A stretch of 37,486 nucleotides of DNA from Actinoallomurus spadix (lineage in GTDB: Bacteria > Actinomycetota > Actinomycetes > Streptosporangiales > Streptosporangiaceae): the NCBI RefSeq assembly GCF_024055725.1, contig NZ_JAMXMX010000041.1, positions 1 to 37,486 on the forward strand, written 5' to 3'. Position numbers and translations under genes: made by a program. Position 1 is the stretch's first letter, and every line of letters starts with the position of its first letter. The notes below the pieces were generated by a model, which worked only from the letters and a program-made list of their open reading frames with translations, did not search any database and had not been told where the DNA came from. This document shows positions 1 through 8,049 of this stretch, piece after piece.

Positions 1-54
1 ATGACCGAACATGCTGCTCACGGCAGTCTCGCCATCAGGCGCAGAACCGATCAT
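1..54 (-). CDS. 5' end of an unidentified protein, cut by the window start
   Basis: An ATG (complement of 52-54) opens a frame that runs off the left edge of the window. The first 18 residues read MIGSAPDGETAVSSMFGH. It is preceded on the minus strand by GAGGGGAGCAC, a strong Shine-Dalgarno at good spacing, and this is the main reason for the call. The fragment is too short to assign to a family. It lies downstream of the DUF397 gene on the same strand, separated by a hairpin, so it may have its own promoter. Existence is moderately supported; function is unknown. Confidence 0.4.
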   Translation of the reverse strand, partial: MIGSAPDGETAVSSMFGH

Positions 55-131
55 GTGCTCCCCTCAGGACACCGGAATCCGCCCAGTGTCCCACCGGAGG
101 CATCGATTGCAAAGTGGGCAGGTCCATGTGG

Positions 132-157
132 CACACGTCCTCTCAGAGGAGCGTGTG
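132..157 (-). terminator. Hairpin after the DUF397 gene
   Basis: CACACG-TCCTC (132-142) pairs with GAGGA-CGTGTG (146-157) across a TCA loop, giving 11 base pairs with one bulged G at 151. It lies 23 nt beyond the DUF397 stop codon and upstream of the next minus-strand start, so it is a plausible terminator. There is no clear U-tract, as is common in actinobacteria. Confidence 0.45.
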
Positions 158-179
158 ACGCCGTGGGACCACCGTTGCG

Positions 180-416
180 TTAGGAGACCATGTGGTCGAA
201 CTCCCCGTCCTTGGCTCCCCTGATGAAGGCGTCGATCTCGGCGCGGGTGTACAGCAGCGCCGGCCCGTCGGGGAAGCGCGAGTTCCGTACCGCGATGGCG
301 CCGTCCGGCAGCTCCGCCAGCTCGACGCAGTTGCCGCTCGGGTTGCTGGCACGGCTCTTGAGCCAGCTGACCTCGCGCAGCAGCGACGCCGACATTCCGT
401 TGTAGGCCTGATACAT
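180..416 (-). CDS. DUF397 domain-containing protein
   Basis: A 78-residue protein with the typical short DUF397 pattern: WLKSRASNPSGNCVELAEL (residues about 18-36), then AVRNSRFPDGPALLYTRAE and a C-terminal AFIRGAKDGEFD. The N-x-x-CVEVA-like motif and the RDS/RNSR-P-x-G-P-x-L-x-x-t/s core identify the family. DUF397 proteins are abundant in filamentous actinomycetes and are usually encoded beside an XRE regulator and an ATP-binding regulatory protein. They are thought to act in small regulatory modules. The ATG at 416 is chosen because GGAGGGGCGAGG precedes it; the longer frame upstream has no homologous character. An ATPase is divergently encoded across 417-622, but no XRE partner is visible in this window. 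Confidence 0.85.
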   Translation of the reverse strand: MYQAYNGMSASLLREVSWLKSRASNPSGNCVELAELPDGAIAVRNSRFPDGPALLYTRAEIDAFIRGAKDGEFDHMVS

Positions 417-493
417 CCTCGCCCCTCCTGGCCGCTGTCGAGAATGCCCGGTCGCGCCTGATGGCGCCGGCCGGGCGCCGCTCCCCCTCCATC

Positions 494-546
494 TTGCACA
501 CTCAAATGCACGTGCATCTGAGTGTGCAAGCGTGCTTGCATATGCA
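494..546. promoter_or_regulatory. Cluster of three overlapping palindromes between DUF397 and ATPase genes
   Basis: The halves TTGCACACTCAAATGCAC (494-511) and 512-529 are reverse complements at 17 of 18 positions, forming a 36-bp palindrome centred on TGCACGTGCA. Overlapping its right end are TGCAAGC-GT-GCTTGCA (525-540) and TGCATATGCA (537-546). Such stacked symmetry in the gap between two divergent genes is most simply an operator for a dimeric regulator controlling both. A hairpin role in RNA is also possible. The regulator is not identified. Confidence 0.6.
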
Positions 547-622
547 CGACTTGAGGAGCAAGATAGCGGAAGCGGCGCACCGGGCGCCTCGCGACGAACA
601 CGACTTCCCCCAGGGTTCGCCA

Positions 623-1126
623 ATGACCAAGTCTCCGCTCCGCGAGACCACCGGTATCCCCCTCGCGCACCGAGGTTGGGATGACTGGCTGACGCGTCTC
701 GACAACCCCCCGCATCAGGTTCCCGAGCGCCCATGGGTGGCCGCCCGGAACCTGCCCGCGGAGGCCGAGTCGCCGAAGATCGCCCGGCACGTCACGAAGA
801 CGACCCTGGCGGAGTGGAGCCTGGCGCGGTTCTACGACGACGCGTCCGTGGTCGTGTCGGAACTCGTGACCAACGCGATCCGTCACGGCCTGCGCTGCGG
901 AGCCGACGCCGAGGAGGCCCTCCGGCTCGTCCTCGTCCGCTACCGCTGCCACCTGGTGTGCATGGTCACCGACCCGGCGGACCGGGCCCCGGCGATGCGG
1001 GAGCCCGACTTCGTCGCCGAGACCGGGCGAGGCCTGCACATCATCGACGCCATCAGCAGGGCCTGGGGCTGGACTCCCCTGCTGGGCGGCGGCAAGGCCG
1101 TCTGGGCCGCGTTCTCCATCGTCTGA
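623..1126 (+). CDS. ATP-binding regulatory protein (HATPase_c, RsbW/SpoIIAB-like)
   Basis: 167 residues from the ATG at 623. The GHKL ATPase N-box is seen at about residues 79-89 (SELVTNAIRHG), followed by a degenerate D-box region (VTDPADRAPAMRE) and the glycine motif ETGRGLHIIDAIS near residue 133, with AWGW after it. This is the pattern of the actinomycete anti-sigma/serine-kinase-like ATPases often paired with DUF397 and XRE genes. Upstream in-frame starts at 461 and 542 would run through the palindrome cluster and are considered less likely, but the ribosome binding site at 623 is weak, so the start is uncertain. It probably acts by binding a protein partner, which is not identifiable here. 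Confidence 0.8.
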   Translation: MTKSPLRETTGIPLAHRGWDDWLTRLDNPPHQVPERPWVAARNLPAEAESPKIARHVTKTTLAEWSLARFYDDASVVVSELVTNAIRHGLRCGADAEEALRLVLVRYRCHLVCMVTDPADRAPAMREPDFVAETGRGLHIIDAISRAWGWTPLLGGGKAVWAAFSIV

Positions 1127-1166
1127 ACCGAGGCGCTCCCTCGACCACGGCCGGCGCTGCTACAAG

Positions 1167-1196
1167 GACCATTCCTTCTACGACCGTTCCTTCCAC
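1167..1196. repeat. 15-bp imperfect tandem repeat
   Basis: GACCATTCCTTCTAC (1167-1181) is followed directly by GACCGTTCCTTCCAC (1182-1196), 13 of 15 identical, and a third partial GACC copy begins at 1197. It lies between the convergent ATPase and DUF2332 genes. No function is evident. Confidence 0.5.
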
Positions 1197-1225
1197 GACC
1201 AGTCCGCCGTCTCAACAGTCCACTG

Positions 1226-2254
1226 TCACCGGTCCGCCGGATCGGTGATCCACTCGGCGTGGCCGTCGGCGACGGCCACGAGCCGTTCGGGGCCGTCGCC
1301 GTGCCGCAGGCGCAGCGCGAAGGCGACCGGACCGAGATCCGGCGCCGCCTCCAGGGACAGATGGAACAGCCGGTGCGTCCGCCCCACGGCCTTGATCGCG
1401 TCGTCGAACCGGGGACGCCGGTCCGCCGCGACGTGCAGGCGGGTCGCGGCGTGGAACACGACCACCGGCGTGTCGCCGGGAACCTCCGCGACGAGCCGCG
1501 GAAGCACCTCCACGGCGTCGCCGGTGACGGTCCTCGGCGGATCGGCGGCGACGACGCGCAGCGCCGCGTCCTGCAGGTCGGCCTGGGCGCGGTTCTCCGG
1601 CCAGATCAGCGCACGCAGCCAGAGCCGCTCGTCCGGGTCGGTGACATCGACGGGATGCAGGTCGACGCCCACCCGGTCGGCGATGACCGGCAGCGGGCCC
1701 AGGTCCGGTGCCTGCGCCGCCCCCTGCCACCGGGTACGGATCTCGACCGGTGAGGCGGGACTCCCCCACGTCCGGCCGCCGAGGTCGTAGCGGTACTCGT
1801 CGAACCGCAGCAGCAGACCCGCGCTGCACCCCACCTCGATCAGCGTGACGGGCTCGTCGGTCAGGCGGGCGACGAGGGCGAGGCCGAGCCGGAGGACCGT
1901 CGCCCGCTTCACGACATTCGTCTGCACGAGGCGGTCGTGCATCAGCGCGACGAGGTCCGCTCGCCGGGTGAGGCAGAAGTCGGTGAACGCAGGGCCGGGA
2001 TCGCCTTGCGGCTCCCGCGCCGCTCCGGCCGTGCGGTACCAGGCCGCCAGTTCGTGTGACGGATCGCGGAGCAGCAGATAGTGCACTGCGGCGAACAGCA
2101 GATTGGAGGGGAGCTGGCCAGGACGGGCCTCCGCCGCGATCGCCAGCAGCCGCTCGTCCGCCGCGACCACCGCGCCGAGGCGGCCGTAAAGCGGCGACGT
2201 GGCGAACATGGACGGGGACGCCTCGAAGAGCCGGGCCAGATCATCGTCGTGCAT
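1226..2254 (-). CDS. DUF2332 domain-containing protein
   Basis: 342 residues from the ATG at 2254 (MHDDDLARLFEASPSM). The N-terminal helical region (LYGRLGAVVAADERLLAIAAEA, then FAAVHYLLLRDPSHELAAWY) and the central LIEVGCSAGLLLRFD segment at about residues 138-152 are characteristic of DUF2332. The EVGCSAG stretch resembles the glycine-rich motif I of Rossmann-fold methyltransferases, so an S-adenosylmethionine-dependent or nucleotide-binding activity is possible but unproven. A GTG at 2293 would add 13 residues; neither start has a well-placed ribosome binding site. The gene is divergent from the SARP-like regulator and convergent with the ATPase. Confidence 0.85.
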   Translation of the reverse strand: MHDDDLARLFEASPSMFATSPLYGRLGAVVAADERLLAIAAEARPGQLPSNLLFAAVHYLLLRDPSHELAAWYRTAGAAREPQGDPGPAFTDFCLTRRADLVALMHDRLVQTNVVKRATVLRLGLALVARLTDEPVTLIEVGCSAGLLLRFDEYRYDLGGRTWGSPASPVEIRTRWQGAAQAPDLGPLPVIADRVGVDLHPVDVTDPDERLWLRALIWPENRAQADLQDAALRVVAADPPRTVTGDAVEVLPRLVAEVPGDTPVVVFHAATRLHVAADRRPRFDDAIKAVGRTHRLFHLSLEAAPDLGPVAFALRLRHGDGPERLVAVADGHAEWITDPADR

Positions 2255-2349
2255 ACGGGGATGCTGGCCATCCTCGCCGATACCGGTCAACACTGATTTT
2301 GATCACTATGGCGCGCGCCGTCGGCCTGATGATCCGCGACAATCGGGGC

Positions 2350-5300
2350 ATGCGATTCCGCGTCCTCGGCCCGATGGAGATCCGCGCCTCCGATGGATCC
2401 CCCGTCTCGGTCGGAGGGCCGCGCGTACGCTCTCTGCTGGCCCTGCTCCTCCTCAACGCGGGCCGCGTGGTGACCGCCGAGCGCCTGATCGACGGCCTGT
2501 ACGGCGCGCGGCCCCCGGCAGGCGCGGCGAACGCCCTGCAATCCCAGGTGTCCCGGCTGCGGCGCGGTCTCGGCACCGCCGACGGGTCACGGGACCTGGT
2601 CGAGTTCCACCCTGCCGGGTACCGTCTCGCGGTCGACCCCGGCCAGGTCGACGCCCTCTGCTTCGAACGGCTGACCCGGGAGGGCCGGCGCGCCCTGGCC
2701 GCGGGTGATCCGAGCCGTGCCGCCGTGCTCCTGCGCGAGGGCCTCGACCTGTGGCGCGGGCCGGCGCTGGCCGACGTGTCCGCCGCGCCGTTCGCCGAGA
2801 CGCAGGCCGCCCGGCTCGAGGACCTGCGGCTCGAGGCCTTCGAGGACCACGCCGAGGCTCGGCTCGCCCTGGGCGGCCACCGCGACCTGGTGATCGGGCT
2901 CCGGGACCTGGTCGCCGCCCATCCGCTGCGGGAACGCCTGCGCGGTCTGCTCATGCGCGCCCTGTACGGCGCCGGCCGGCAGGCCGAGGCGCTCTCGGTG
3001 TTCGAGGACGCGCGGCGCACGCTCGCCGATCAGCTCGGTGCCGACCCCTCACCCGAGCTCGTCCAGGTGCACCTCGCCATTCTCCGGGCCGATCCGTCCC
3101 TGACGGCCACTCCGCCCCGGAAACGGCCACCGGCCCCGGCCGTCCACGTTGAGCCAGGATCTTCTGAAGAACCGCCGGCCTTCGAACAACCGGCGTCCCG
3201 CGCGGACTCCGCTCCCCACAGATCACCGACCGCCGATGAAGGGCCCGCCGCCGGCGAAAGGGCCGCCGCCCACGGAGGGCCCGCAGCCCACGGTGGGCTG
3301 ACCGCCCAGCTCACCAGCTTCGTCGGGCGTCAGGACGAACTGGCCCGGATCGGCGGGCTGCTGGCGGCCGAGCGTCTCGTCACCCTCGTCGGTCCGGGTG
3401 GGACCGGCAAGACCCGCCTGGCGGTCGAGGCGGGCGGTCGGGCACGGGGCGAGGTCCGGTTCGTCGACCTCGCCGCGGTCGAACGCCGCCCGGAGGACGG
3501 CACGGGCCCGGACGGCGCGGTGGCCCAGGCGGTCATCGACGCCCTGGGTGTCCGTGAGGCCGGTCTGATGGCCGTTCCCGTCGGCGCGCAGTCCGACCCG
3601 GTGGCGCGGCTCGTCGAGGCTCTCATCGACCGCGACCTCCTGCTGATCCTGGACAACTGCGAGCATGTGATCGGCGAGGCGGCCACGCTCGTGCACCGGC
3701 TGCTCGGCGCCTGTCCCGGCCTGCGGGTGCTGGCGACCAGCAGGGAGGCCCTCGGCATCACCGGCGAGGCGATGTGCCCCCTGCCTCCGCTCGCCGCGCC
3801 GGCGCCCGACGTGAGTCCGGCGGACGCGCTCGCCTATCCGGCCGTGCGGCTGTTCGCCGACCGGGCGGCCGCCGTACGACCCGGTCTGGCACTCGACGCC
3901 GCCACCGTCGCCGCGATAGCGCGCGTCTGTGACGTGCTCGACGGGCTGCCGCTCGCGATCGAGCTGGCCGCCGCCCGGCTGCGCACGCTGACCGTCGAGG
4001 AGGTCGCGGCCCGCCTCGGAGCCGCCGGCACCGGAGCAGCCGAGACCGGAGACGCCGGATTCGGACGAGCCGGGGCCGGAGGAGCCGCGCTTGGAGGAGC
4101 CGGATCGAGAGCGGCCGGGGGCGGCGCCGGCTCCGGGGCGCCGGGCGATCTCACCGCGCCGTACGACCGGTTCCGGCTGCTGTCACGGGGCGACCGGACC
4201 AAGGCTCCCCGCCACCGCACCCTGCGGGCCGTCGTTCAGTGGAGCTGGGACCTGCTCGGCGCGGACGAACGCCTGGTCGCCCGGCGGCTGACCGTGTTCG
4301 CGGGCGGTGCCACGCCGGAGGGCGTGGCGCGGGTCTGCGGCCTCGCCGAGGACGAGGCCGAGGACCTGCTCACCGACCTCGCCGACAAGTCCTTCGTCGA
4401 GAGCGACGGCGGGCGGTACCGCATGCTCGACACGATCCGTGAGTTCTGCGCCGAGCGGTTGGCCGAGGCCGGCGAGGCCGAACGCGTACGCGCGGCGCAC
4501 GCCGCGTACTTCCTCGAGCTGGCGGAGACGGCCGAACCCCACCTGCGCCGGGCCGAGCAGCTGGAGTGGCTGGCCCGTCTGAACGCCGAGCGCGGCAACC
4601 TGCTGGCGGCCCTTCGGCTGCTGGTGCACGCCGACCACGCCCGAGGGCTGCGGATGCTGGCGGCGATGTCGGCGTACTGGTGGCTGCGCGGGCTGCGCAG
4701 TGAGGGCGCCTCGGTGGCCACCGAACTGCTCGCCCTGGTCGGCGACGCACCGCCGGCCGGATCGGCGGAGGAGTACGCCCTGTGCGTCATGCTCGCGTTG
4801 CACGGCGGGGGCGACGATCCGGCCCTGGAGGACTACCGGCGCCGGATCGACTCGATCATGGCGGACCTCGGCTCGGACCGGCCGGCGCTGCGGCCGATGT
4901 CGACCCTCCTGTGGGCGATCAACGCCGGGCCGTCCACGGCCAACCTCGACCTTCAGGAGGCGCGCATGGGCCGGGACCCGTGGTCCCGGGCCCTTCGCCA
5001 CTTCGGCTACGGGTACCGCCATCTCCTCGCCGGTGACCTCGCCGGGGCCGAGAACGAGTTCGCGCGGGGAGAGGCGGGTTTCCGCGCGTTCGGTGATCGC
5101 TGGGGACTGTCGGCGATGCTGGGGGAACGCGCGCGCCTCGCCGTGTGGCGCGGTGACTGGGACACGGCCCGTGCGCTGCTCGACGAGGCGTACGAGCATG
5201 TCCGGCGGCTCGACTCCGCCGAGGACATGGCGGACTGCTCGCAGTTGCGCGGCGAGATGCTGATCCGGCTCGGTGACCTCGACGGCGCGGAAGAATGCTA

Positions 5301-5847
5301 CGAGCGGGCCCATGTCCTCGCCCGCCGGTCGGGTGGCGTGGAGAAGGTCGCGGAGACGCTCATCGGCCTGGGAGAGGTCGCCCGGCTGCGCGGCGACCTG
5401 GCGGAGGCGCGTCGCCGGTTCGAGACCGCGCTCAGCCGGTGCTCGGCGGAGGCGTTCATCGTCCGCCACTCCCGGGCGATGGCGCTGATCGGGATCGGCC
5501 GGGTCGCTGAGGCGGCAGGTGACGTGGCCGAGGCCGAGGCGTGGTGCCGTCGGGCGGTCGCCACCGGCCTCCCCGAGAGGGACTCCCGGATCCTGTCCCA
5601 TGCCGCGGAGGCCCTGGCCGGGCCGCTGACGCTGCGCGGTGAGGGCGAGCCTGCCGCCCTCCTCCTCGGGGCCGGGGCCGCGCTGCGCGGTCTGTCCCTG
5701 GCAGGTGATCCCGACGTCGCCCGGGTCGCGGCCCGGGGGCGGGAGCTCATCGGCGCGGAGGCGTTCGGCGCCGCCCGGGACCGCGGCGCTGCGATGTCAC
5801 CGGACGAGATCGTCGCGCTGCTCGCCGCCATGACCGGCGACGCCTGA
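2350..5847 (+). CDS. SARP/AfsR-family transcriptional regulator (OmpR-type DNA-binding, BTAD, NB-ARC, TPR)
   Basis: A 1165-residue protein in the AfsR-like architecture. MRFRVLGPMEIRAS opens an OmpR-type winged-helix domain (about 1-95), followed by the bacterial transcriptional activation domain (about 95-250, ending in the SVFEDARRTLADQLGADPSPEL signature). After a Pro/Ala-rich linker comes an NTPase domain with P-loop GPGGTGKTR near residue 347 and Walker B LLLILDNCEH near 431. The C-terminal half is helical and TPR-like, with ERAHVLARRSGGVEKVAETLIGLGEVARLRGDLAEA repeats. Members bind direct repeats near promoters and often govern secondary metabolism; no biosynthetic cluster is visible here. 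A Gly/Ala-rich insertion lies at about residues 557-597. The ATG at 2350 is chosen because it starts the conserved domain. The longer frame overlaps the divergent DUF2332 gene. Confidence 0.9.
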   Translation: MRFRVLGPMEIRASDGSPVSVGGPRVRSLLALLLLNAGRVVTAERLIDGLYGARPPAGAANALQSQVSRLRRGLGTADGSRDLVEFHPAGYRLAVDPGQVDALCFERLTREGRRALAAGDPSRAAVLLREGLDLWRGPALADVSAAPFAETQAARLEDLRLEAFEDHAEARLALGGHRDLVIGLRDLVAAHPLRERLRGLLMRALYGAGRQAEALSVFEDARRTLADQLGADPSPELVQVHLAILRADPSLTATPPRKRPPAPAVHVEPGSSEEPPAFEQPASRADSAPHRSPTADEGPAAGERAAAHGGPAAHGGLTAQLTSFVGRQDELARIGGLLAAERLVTLVGPGGTGKTRLAVEAGGRARGEVRFVDLAAVERRPEDGTGPDGAVAQAVIDALGVREAGLMAVPVGAQSDPVARLVEALIDRDLLLILDNCEHVIGEAATLVHRLLGACPGLRVLATSREALGITGEAMCPLPPLAAPAPDVSPADALAYPAVRLFADRAAAVRPGLALDAATVAAIARVCDVLDGLPLAIELAAARLRTLTVEEVAARLGAAGTGAAETGDAGFGRAGAGGAALGGAGSRAAGGGAGSGAPGDLTAPYDRFRLLSRGDRTKAPRHRTLRAVVQWSWDLLGADERLVARRLTVFAGGATPEGVARVCGLAEDEAEDLLTDLADKSFVESDGGRYRMLDTIREFCAERLAEAGEAERVRAAHAAYFLELAETAEPHLRRAEQLEWLARLNAERGNLLAALRLLVHADHARGLRMLAAMSAYWWLRGLRSEGASVATELLALVGDAPPAGSAEEYALCVMLALHGGGDDPALEDYRRRIDSIMADLGSDRPALRPMSTLLWAINAGPSTANLDLQEARMGRDPWSRALRHFGYGYRHLLAGDLAGAENEFARGEAGFRAFGDRWGLSAMLGERARLAVWRGDWDTARALLDEAYEHVRRLDSAEDMADCSQLRGEMLIRLGDLDGAEECYERAHVLARRSGGVEKVAETLIGLGEVARLRGDLAEARRRFETALSRCSAEAFIVRHSRAMALIGIGRVAEAAGDVAEAEAWCRRAVATGLPERDSRILSHAAEALAGPLTLRGEGEPAALLLGAGAALRGLSLAGDPDVARVAARGRELIGAEAFGAARDRGAAMSPDEIVALLAAMTGDA

Positions 5848-5940
5848 GCGCCTCGCGCGGGTGGGCGGCATCTCAGCGCGTCCGCGACCGGTGGGGGGCG
5901 CCTGAGCGTCTCGCGCGGCGGGCCGCGCCGCGAAAACGAC

Positions 5941-5974
5941 GAAGACCTGGTCACCCTAGGGTGACCAGGTCTTC
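5941..5974 (-). terminator. Perfect 34-bp palindrome, terminator of tRNA-Glu (possibly bidirectional)
   Basis: GAAGACCTGGTCACCCT (5941-5957) and its exact reverse complement (5958-5974) form a perfect palindrome 8 nt past the 3' end of the tRNA. On the minus strand it is followed by GTCGTTTTC, a short T-run. It also lies downstream of the SARP-like gene on the plus strand and could terminate both. Confidence 0.75.
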
Positions 5975-5982
5975 AACCTGCG

Positions 5983-6055
5983 TAGTCCCGACCGGATTTG
6001 AACCGGCGTTACCGCCTTGAGAGGGCGGCGTCCTAGGCCACTAGACGACGGGACC
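5983..6055 (-). tRNA. tRNA-Glu(CUC)
   Basis: A 73-nt cloverleaf. The acceptor GGTCCCG pairs with CGGGACT (first pair G-U), with discriminator A. The anticodon stem CCGCC/GGCGG encloses the loop CTCTCAA, giving anticodon CUC. The T-arm contains GGTTCAAATCC. CCA is not encoded. It decodes GAG, the dominant Glu codon in this GC-rich DNA. The likely cognate synthetase, gltX, lies in the same window at 24.4-25.8 kb. Confidence 0.95.
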
Positions 6056-6095
6056 TCGTGTTTCGCTCACTCGGTCTCCCGAGCGGGCGACGCCC

Positions 6096-6125
6096 AGCTT
6101 AGCGGACGTTCTCCCCTTGTACGAA
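6096..6125 (-). promoter_or_regulatory. Candidate promoter of tRNA-Glu
   Basis: On the minus strand TTCGTA (6125-6120) is separated by 18 nt from TAAGCT (6101-6096), about 40 nt upstream of the tRNA 5' end. The sequence GTCCGCTA just at the -10 element recurs at the same place upstream of tRNA-Gln(CUG), which supports the call. Confidence 0.4.
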
Positions 6126-6286
6126 CCGAGTTTCGGTGAACCCGGGCCCTACATGAGAAGCGGGCCGCTTTCGGTGTGACCCGAAGGACCCTGTCGCTTG
6201 GCCGGTCCGGAGCGGTCCGTTCCCGCCTGGCGACGTCCCTAACTCTACCGGGTGATCACATCGACGCCAAACCAGACGGACCGGCA

Positions 6287-7846
6287 TCAGCCTCCGGCGC
6301 CGATGAACAGGTCCACGTCGCGCATCAGCTCGCTGAAGACGACCGGCGGCACCTCCTCCAGCACCGCCGCACGCCACCCGTCCTCCGTGCGCCGCTCGAA
6401 CCTGACCTGCCCGGTGATGGCGAGGTCCTCCTGCCGCGCGGGGTCGGCGTACTCCAGGAACAGGCGCCCTCGCCAGCCGCGGCCGGCGATCACGCGCGTC
6501 GCCACCCCTTCGTGCCCGCCGTCCCAGGGGCCGAGCATGGCGGGCTCCCAGCCGCGGGCCTTCATGAGCGCGTAGACCTGCCGGAAGCGCACGCCGCGCC
6601 CGGCGAACCGGCCGGAGTACGAGCGTGTCTTCCGCTCGGCCGGACCGAGCGGGTAGATCTCCCGGAACACCTGAGGGAACGGCTGCCGGATCCGCCGCTC
6701 GGTCAGGTGGCCGCGCCAGGCGCGGATCTCCTCGGGCACGGCGCGGGCCGGGTGCCACAGCCGGATCGGCGCGTCCTCGTCCGCCACGGCCCACGGCTCA
6801 CCGGCGGCGTCGATGAAGCGCCGCCCGCCCTCGACCGGCAGACCGGAGCGCCACTGCCCGGGAGCGACCTCGACCTCCCAGAGCAGGCGTTCGGTGAGGG
6901 GACGGCCGATCGGGTGCTCTGCCTGCTCCGCGCGCCACCGGCCGTACGGCTGCCCGGCCTCGGCGAGCAGCGTGGCCTCCAGGGCACGGGTGAGCGTGGT
7001 GAGGTGGGCGCGGGTCCTCTTGAGAAGCGCGCGCAGCTCCGTCAGGCGTTCGGGCCGGTCGCGCCGGATCGCGGCGGGCATGCCGCGCAGCTCCCGCCCA
7101 TCCTGACGGTGCCAGGTCAGCATCACGTCGTCACCGACCGTGATCCGCGCCTCGTACTCGCCGAACGGGGCGCGGTGCACGCCGTCCGGCCCGAACCCGA
7201 GGTCGGGCAGCCGGAACGCGACCTCGGGGCGTTCGCTCAGCGCGGCGTCGATCCGTTTCAGGGCGCGGTCGAGCTGCTTGGGCACTCCGGCGTGGCGGAC
7301 GACGCCACGGACGGCACGCAGCGCGGCGGCCGCCTCGGGCGTGGGGAACTCCTGCGCCGACCGGGCCAGCTCGAAGAGCAGCGCCTGCGAGGGGAGCGTA
7401 CGGGCCGGGGTGGGCGCGACCGCGATCGCCGGCAGGAGCCGCTCCAGCAGCTCCGGCAGCCACGGCTCGTCACGGAGGAGGGCGACCCGGCAGGCCCGGC
7501 CGAGCACCGCGATCTCCTCGGCCGTGAACGCCTTGTCGGCGGCGTAGCGGATGTCTCCCGCCTGGATCGCGGCGGCCCGGGCGGCCGCGGCCTCCAACGC
7601 CGTCCGCGCGAACCCGGCGTACGCCGAGTCCGCGAGCCGTTCCCAGTGGTCGGGAGCCGGGCGGGAGTCATGGCTCTGCTCCCGGATCAGGTCCAGCGCC
7701 CGACGGGTGGTGCGGCCGAGCCGCCCGGCCAGCGCCTCTTCCGCCGGGACGATCCGGAGGGTCGGGGCCGGCCTGTCACCTTCGGATTCCGGAGCGTGAC
7801 CTTCCAGGGGAGCGGAGAGGACGGACCTGAGCGTTCGCGGCGACAT
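6287..7846 (-). CDS. DUF4132 domain-containing protein
   Basis: 519 residues starting at the ATG complement of 7844-7846. The C-terminal half carries the DUF4132 pattern: LTELRALLKRTRAHLTTLTR followed by RLLWEVEVAPGQW, WHPARAVPEEIRAWRGHL, PFPQVFREIYPLGPAER and a final FLEYADPARQEDLAITGQVRF. The upstream ~250 residues are helical and repeat-like (ALLRDEPWLPELLERLLPAIA), as in related proteins where HEAT-like or WGR regions precede DUF4132. Many family members are longer, near 1000 residues, so this is a short form. The molecular role is unknown. The next gene, on the plus strand, diverges from it across about 200 nt. Confidence 0.85.
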   Translation of the reverse strand: MSPRTLRSVLSAPLEGHAPESEGDRPAPTLRIVPAEEALAGRLGRTTRRALDLIREQSHDSRPAPDHWERLADSAYAGFARTALEAAAARAAAIQAGDIRYAADKAFTAEEIAVLGRACRVALLRDEPWLPELLERLLPAIAVAPTPARTLPSQALLFELARSAQEFPTPEAAAALRAVRGVVRHAGVPKQLDRALKRIDAALSERPEVAFRLPDLGFGPDGVHRAPFGEYEARITVGDDVMLTWHRQDGRELRGMPAAIRRDRPERLTELRALLKRTRAHLTTLTRALEATLLAEAGQPYGRWRAEQAEHPIGRPLTERLLWEVEVAPGQWRSGLPVEGGRRFIDAAGEPWAVADEDAPIRLWHPARAVPEEIRAWRGHLTERRIRQPFPQVFREIYPLGPAERKTRSYSGRFAGRGVRFRQVYALMKARGWEPAMLGPWDGGHEGVATRVIAGRGWRGRLFLEYADPARQEDLAITGQVRFERRTEDGWRAAVLEEVPPVVFSELMRDVDLFIGAGG

Positions 7847-8049
7847 GGGCCGATCTTGGCATCCGGCAACGACAGAATCGCGCGCTCCCGGCCTGGTTCG
7901 AGCGGCCCGGCCGCGTACTTCCGGAAGCGCCAGGAACGGCTGGCCGAACGGCGACTCGGCATTGACCGACGGAAACTCTCCGGGTCAGGCGGGCGTCTCC
8001 CCTATGTCCCCGCAGAACGCGGGGCGACCACCATGGGGAGGTGGATCGC

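Noticed and set aside
461-622. N-terminal extension of the ATPase gene through the palindrome cluster
   Set aside because: The extension has no family similarity and would make the operator-like palindromes coding; a start at 623 fits family length better, though its ribosome binding site is weak.
5840-5922. Repeated CCTGAGCG(C/T)CTCGCGCGG near the SARP stop codon
   Set aside because: A short imperfect duplication of the gene end with no sign of function beyond local slippage.
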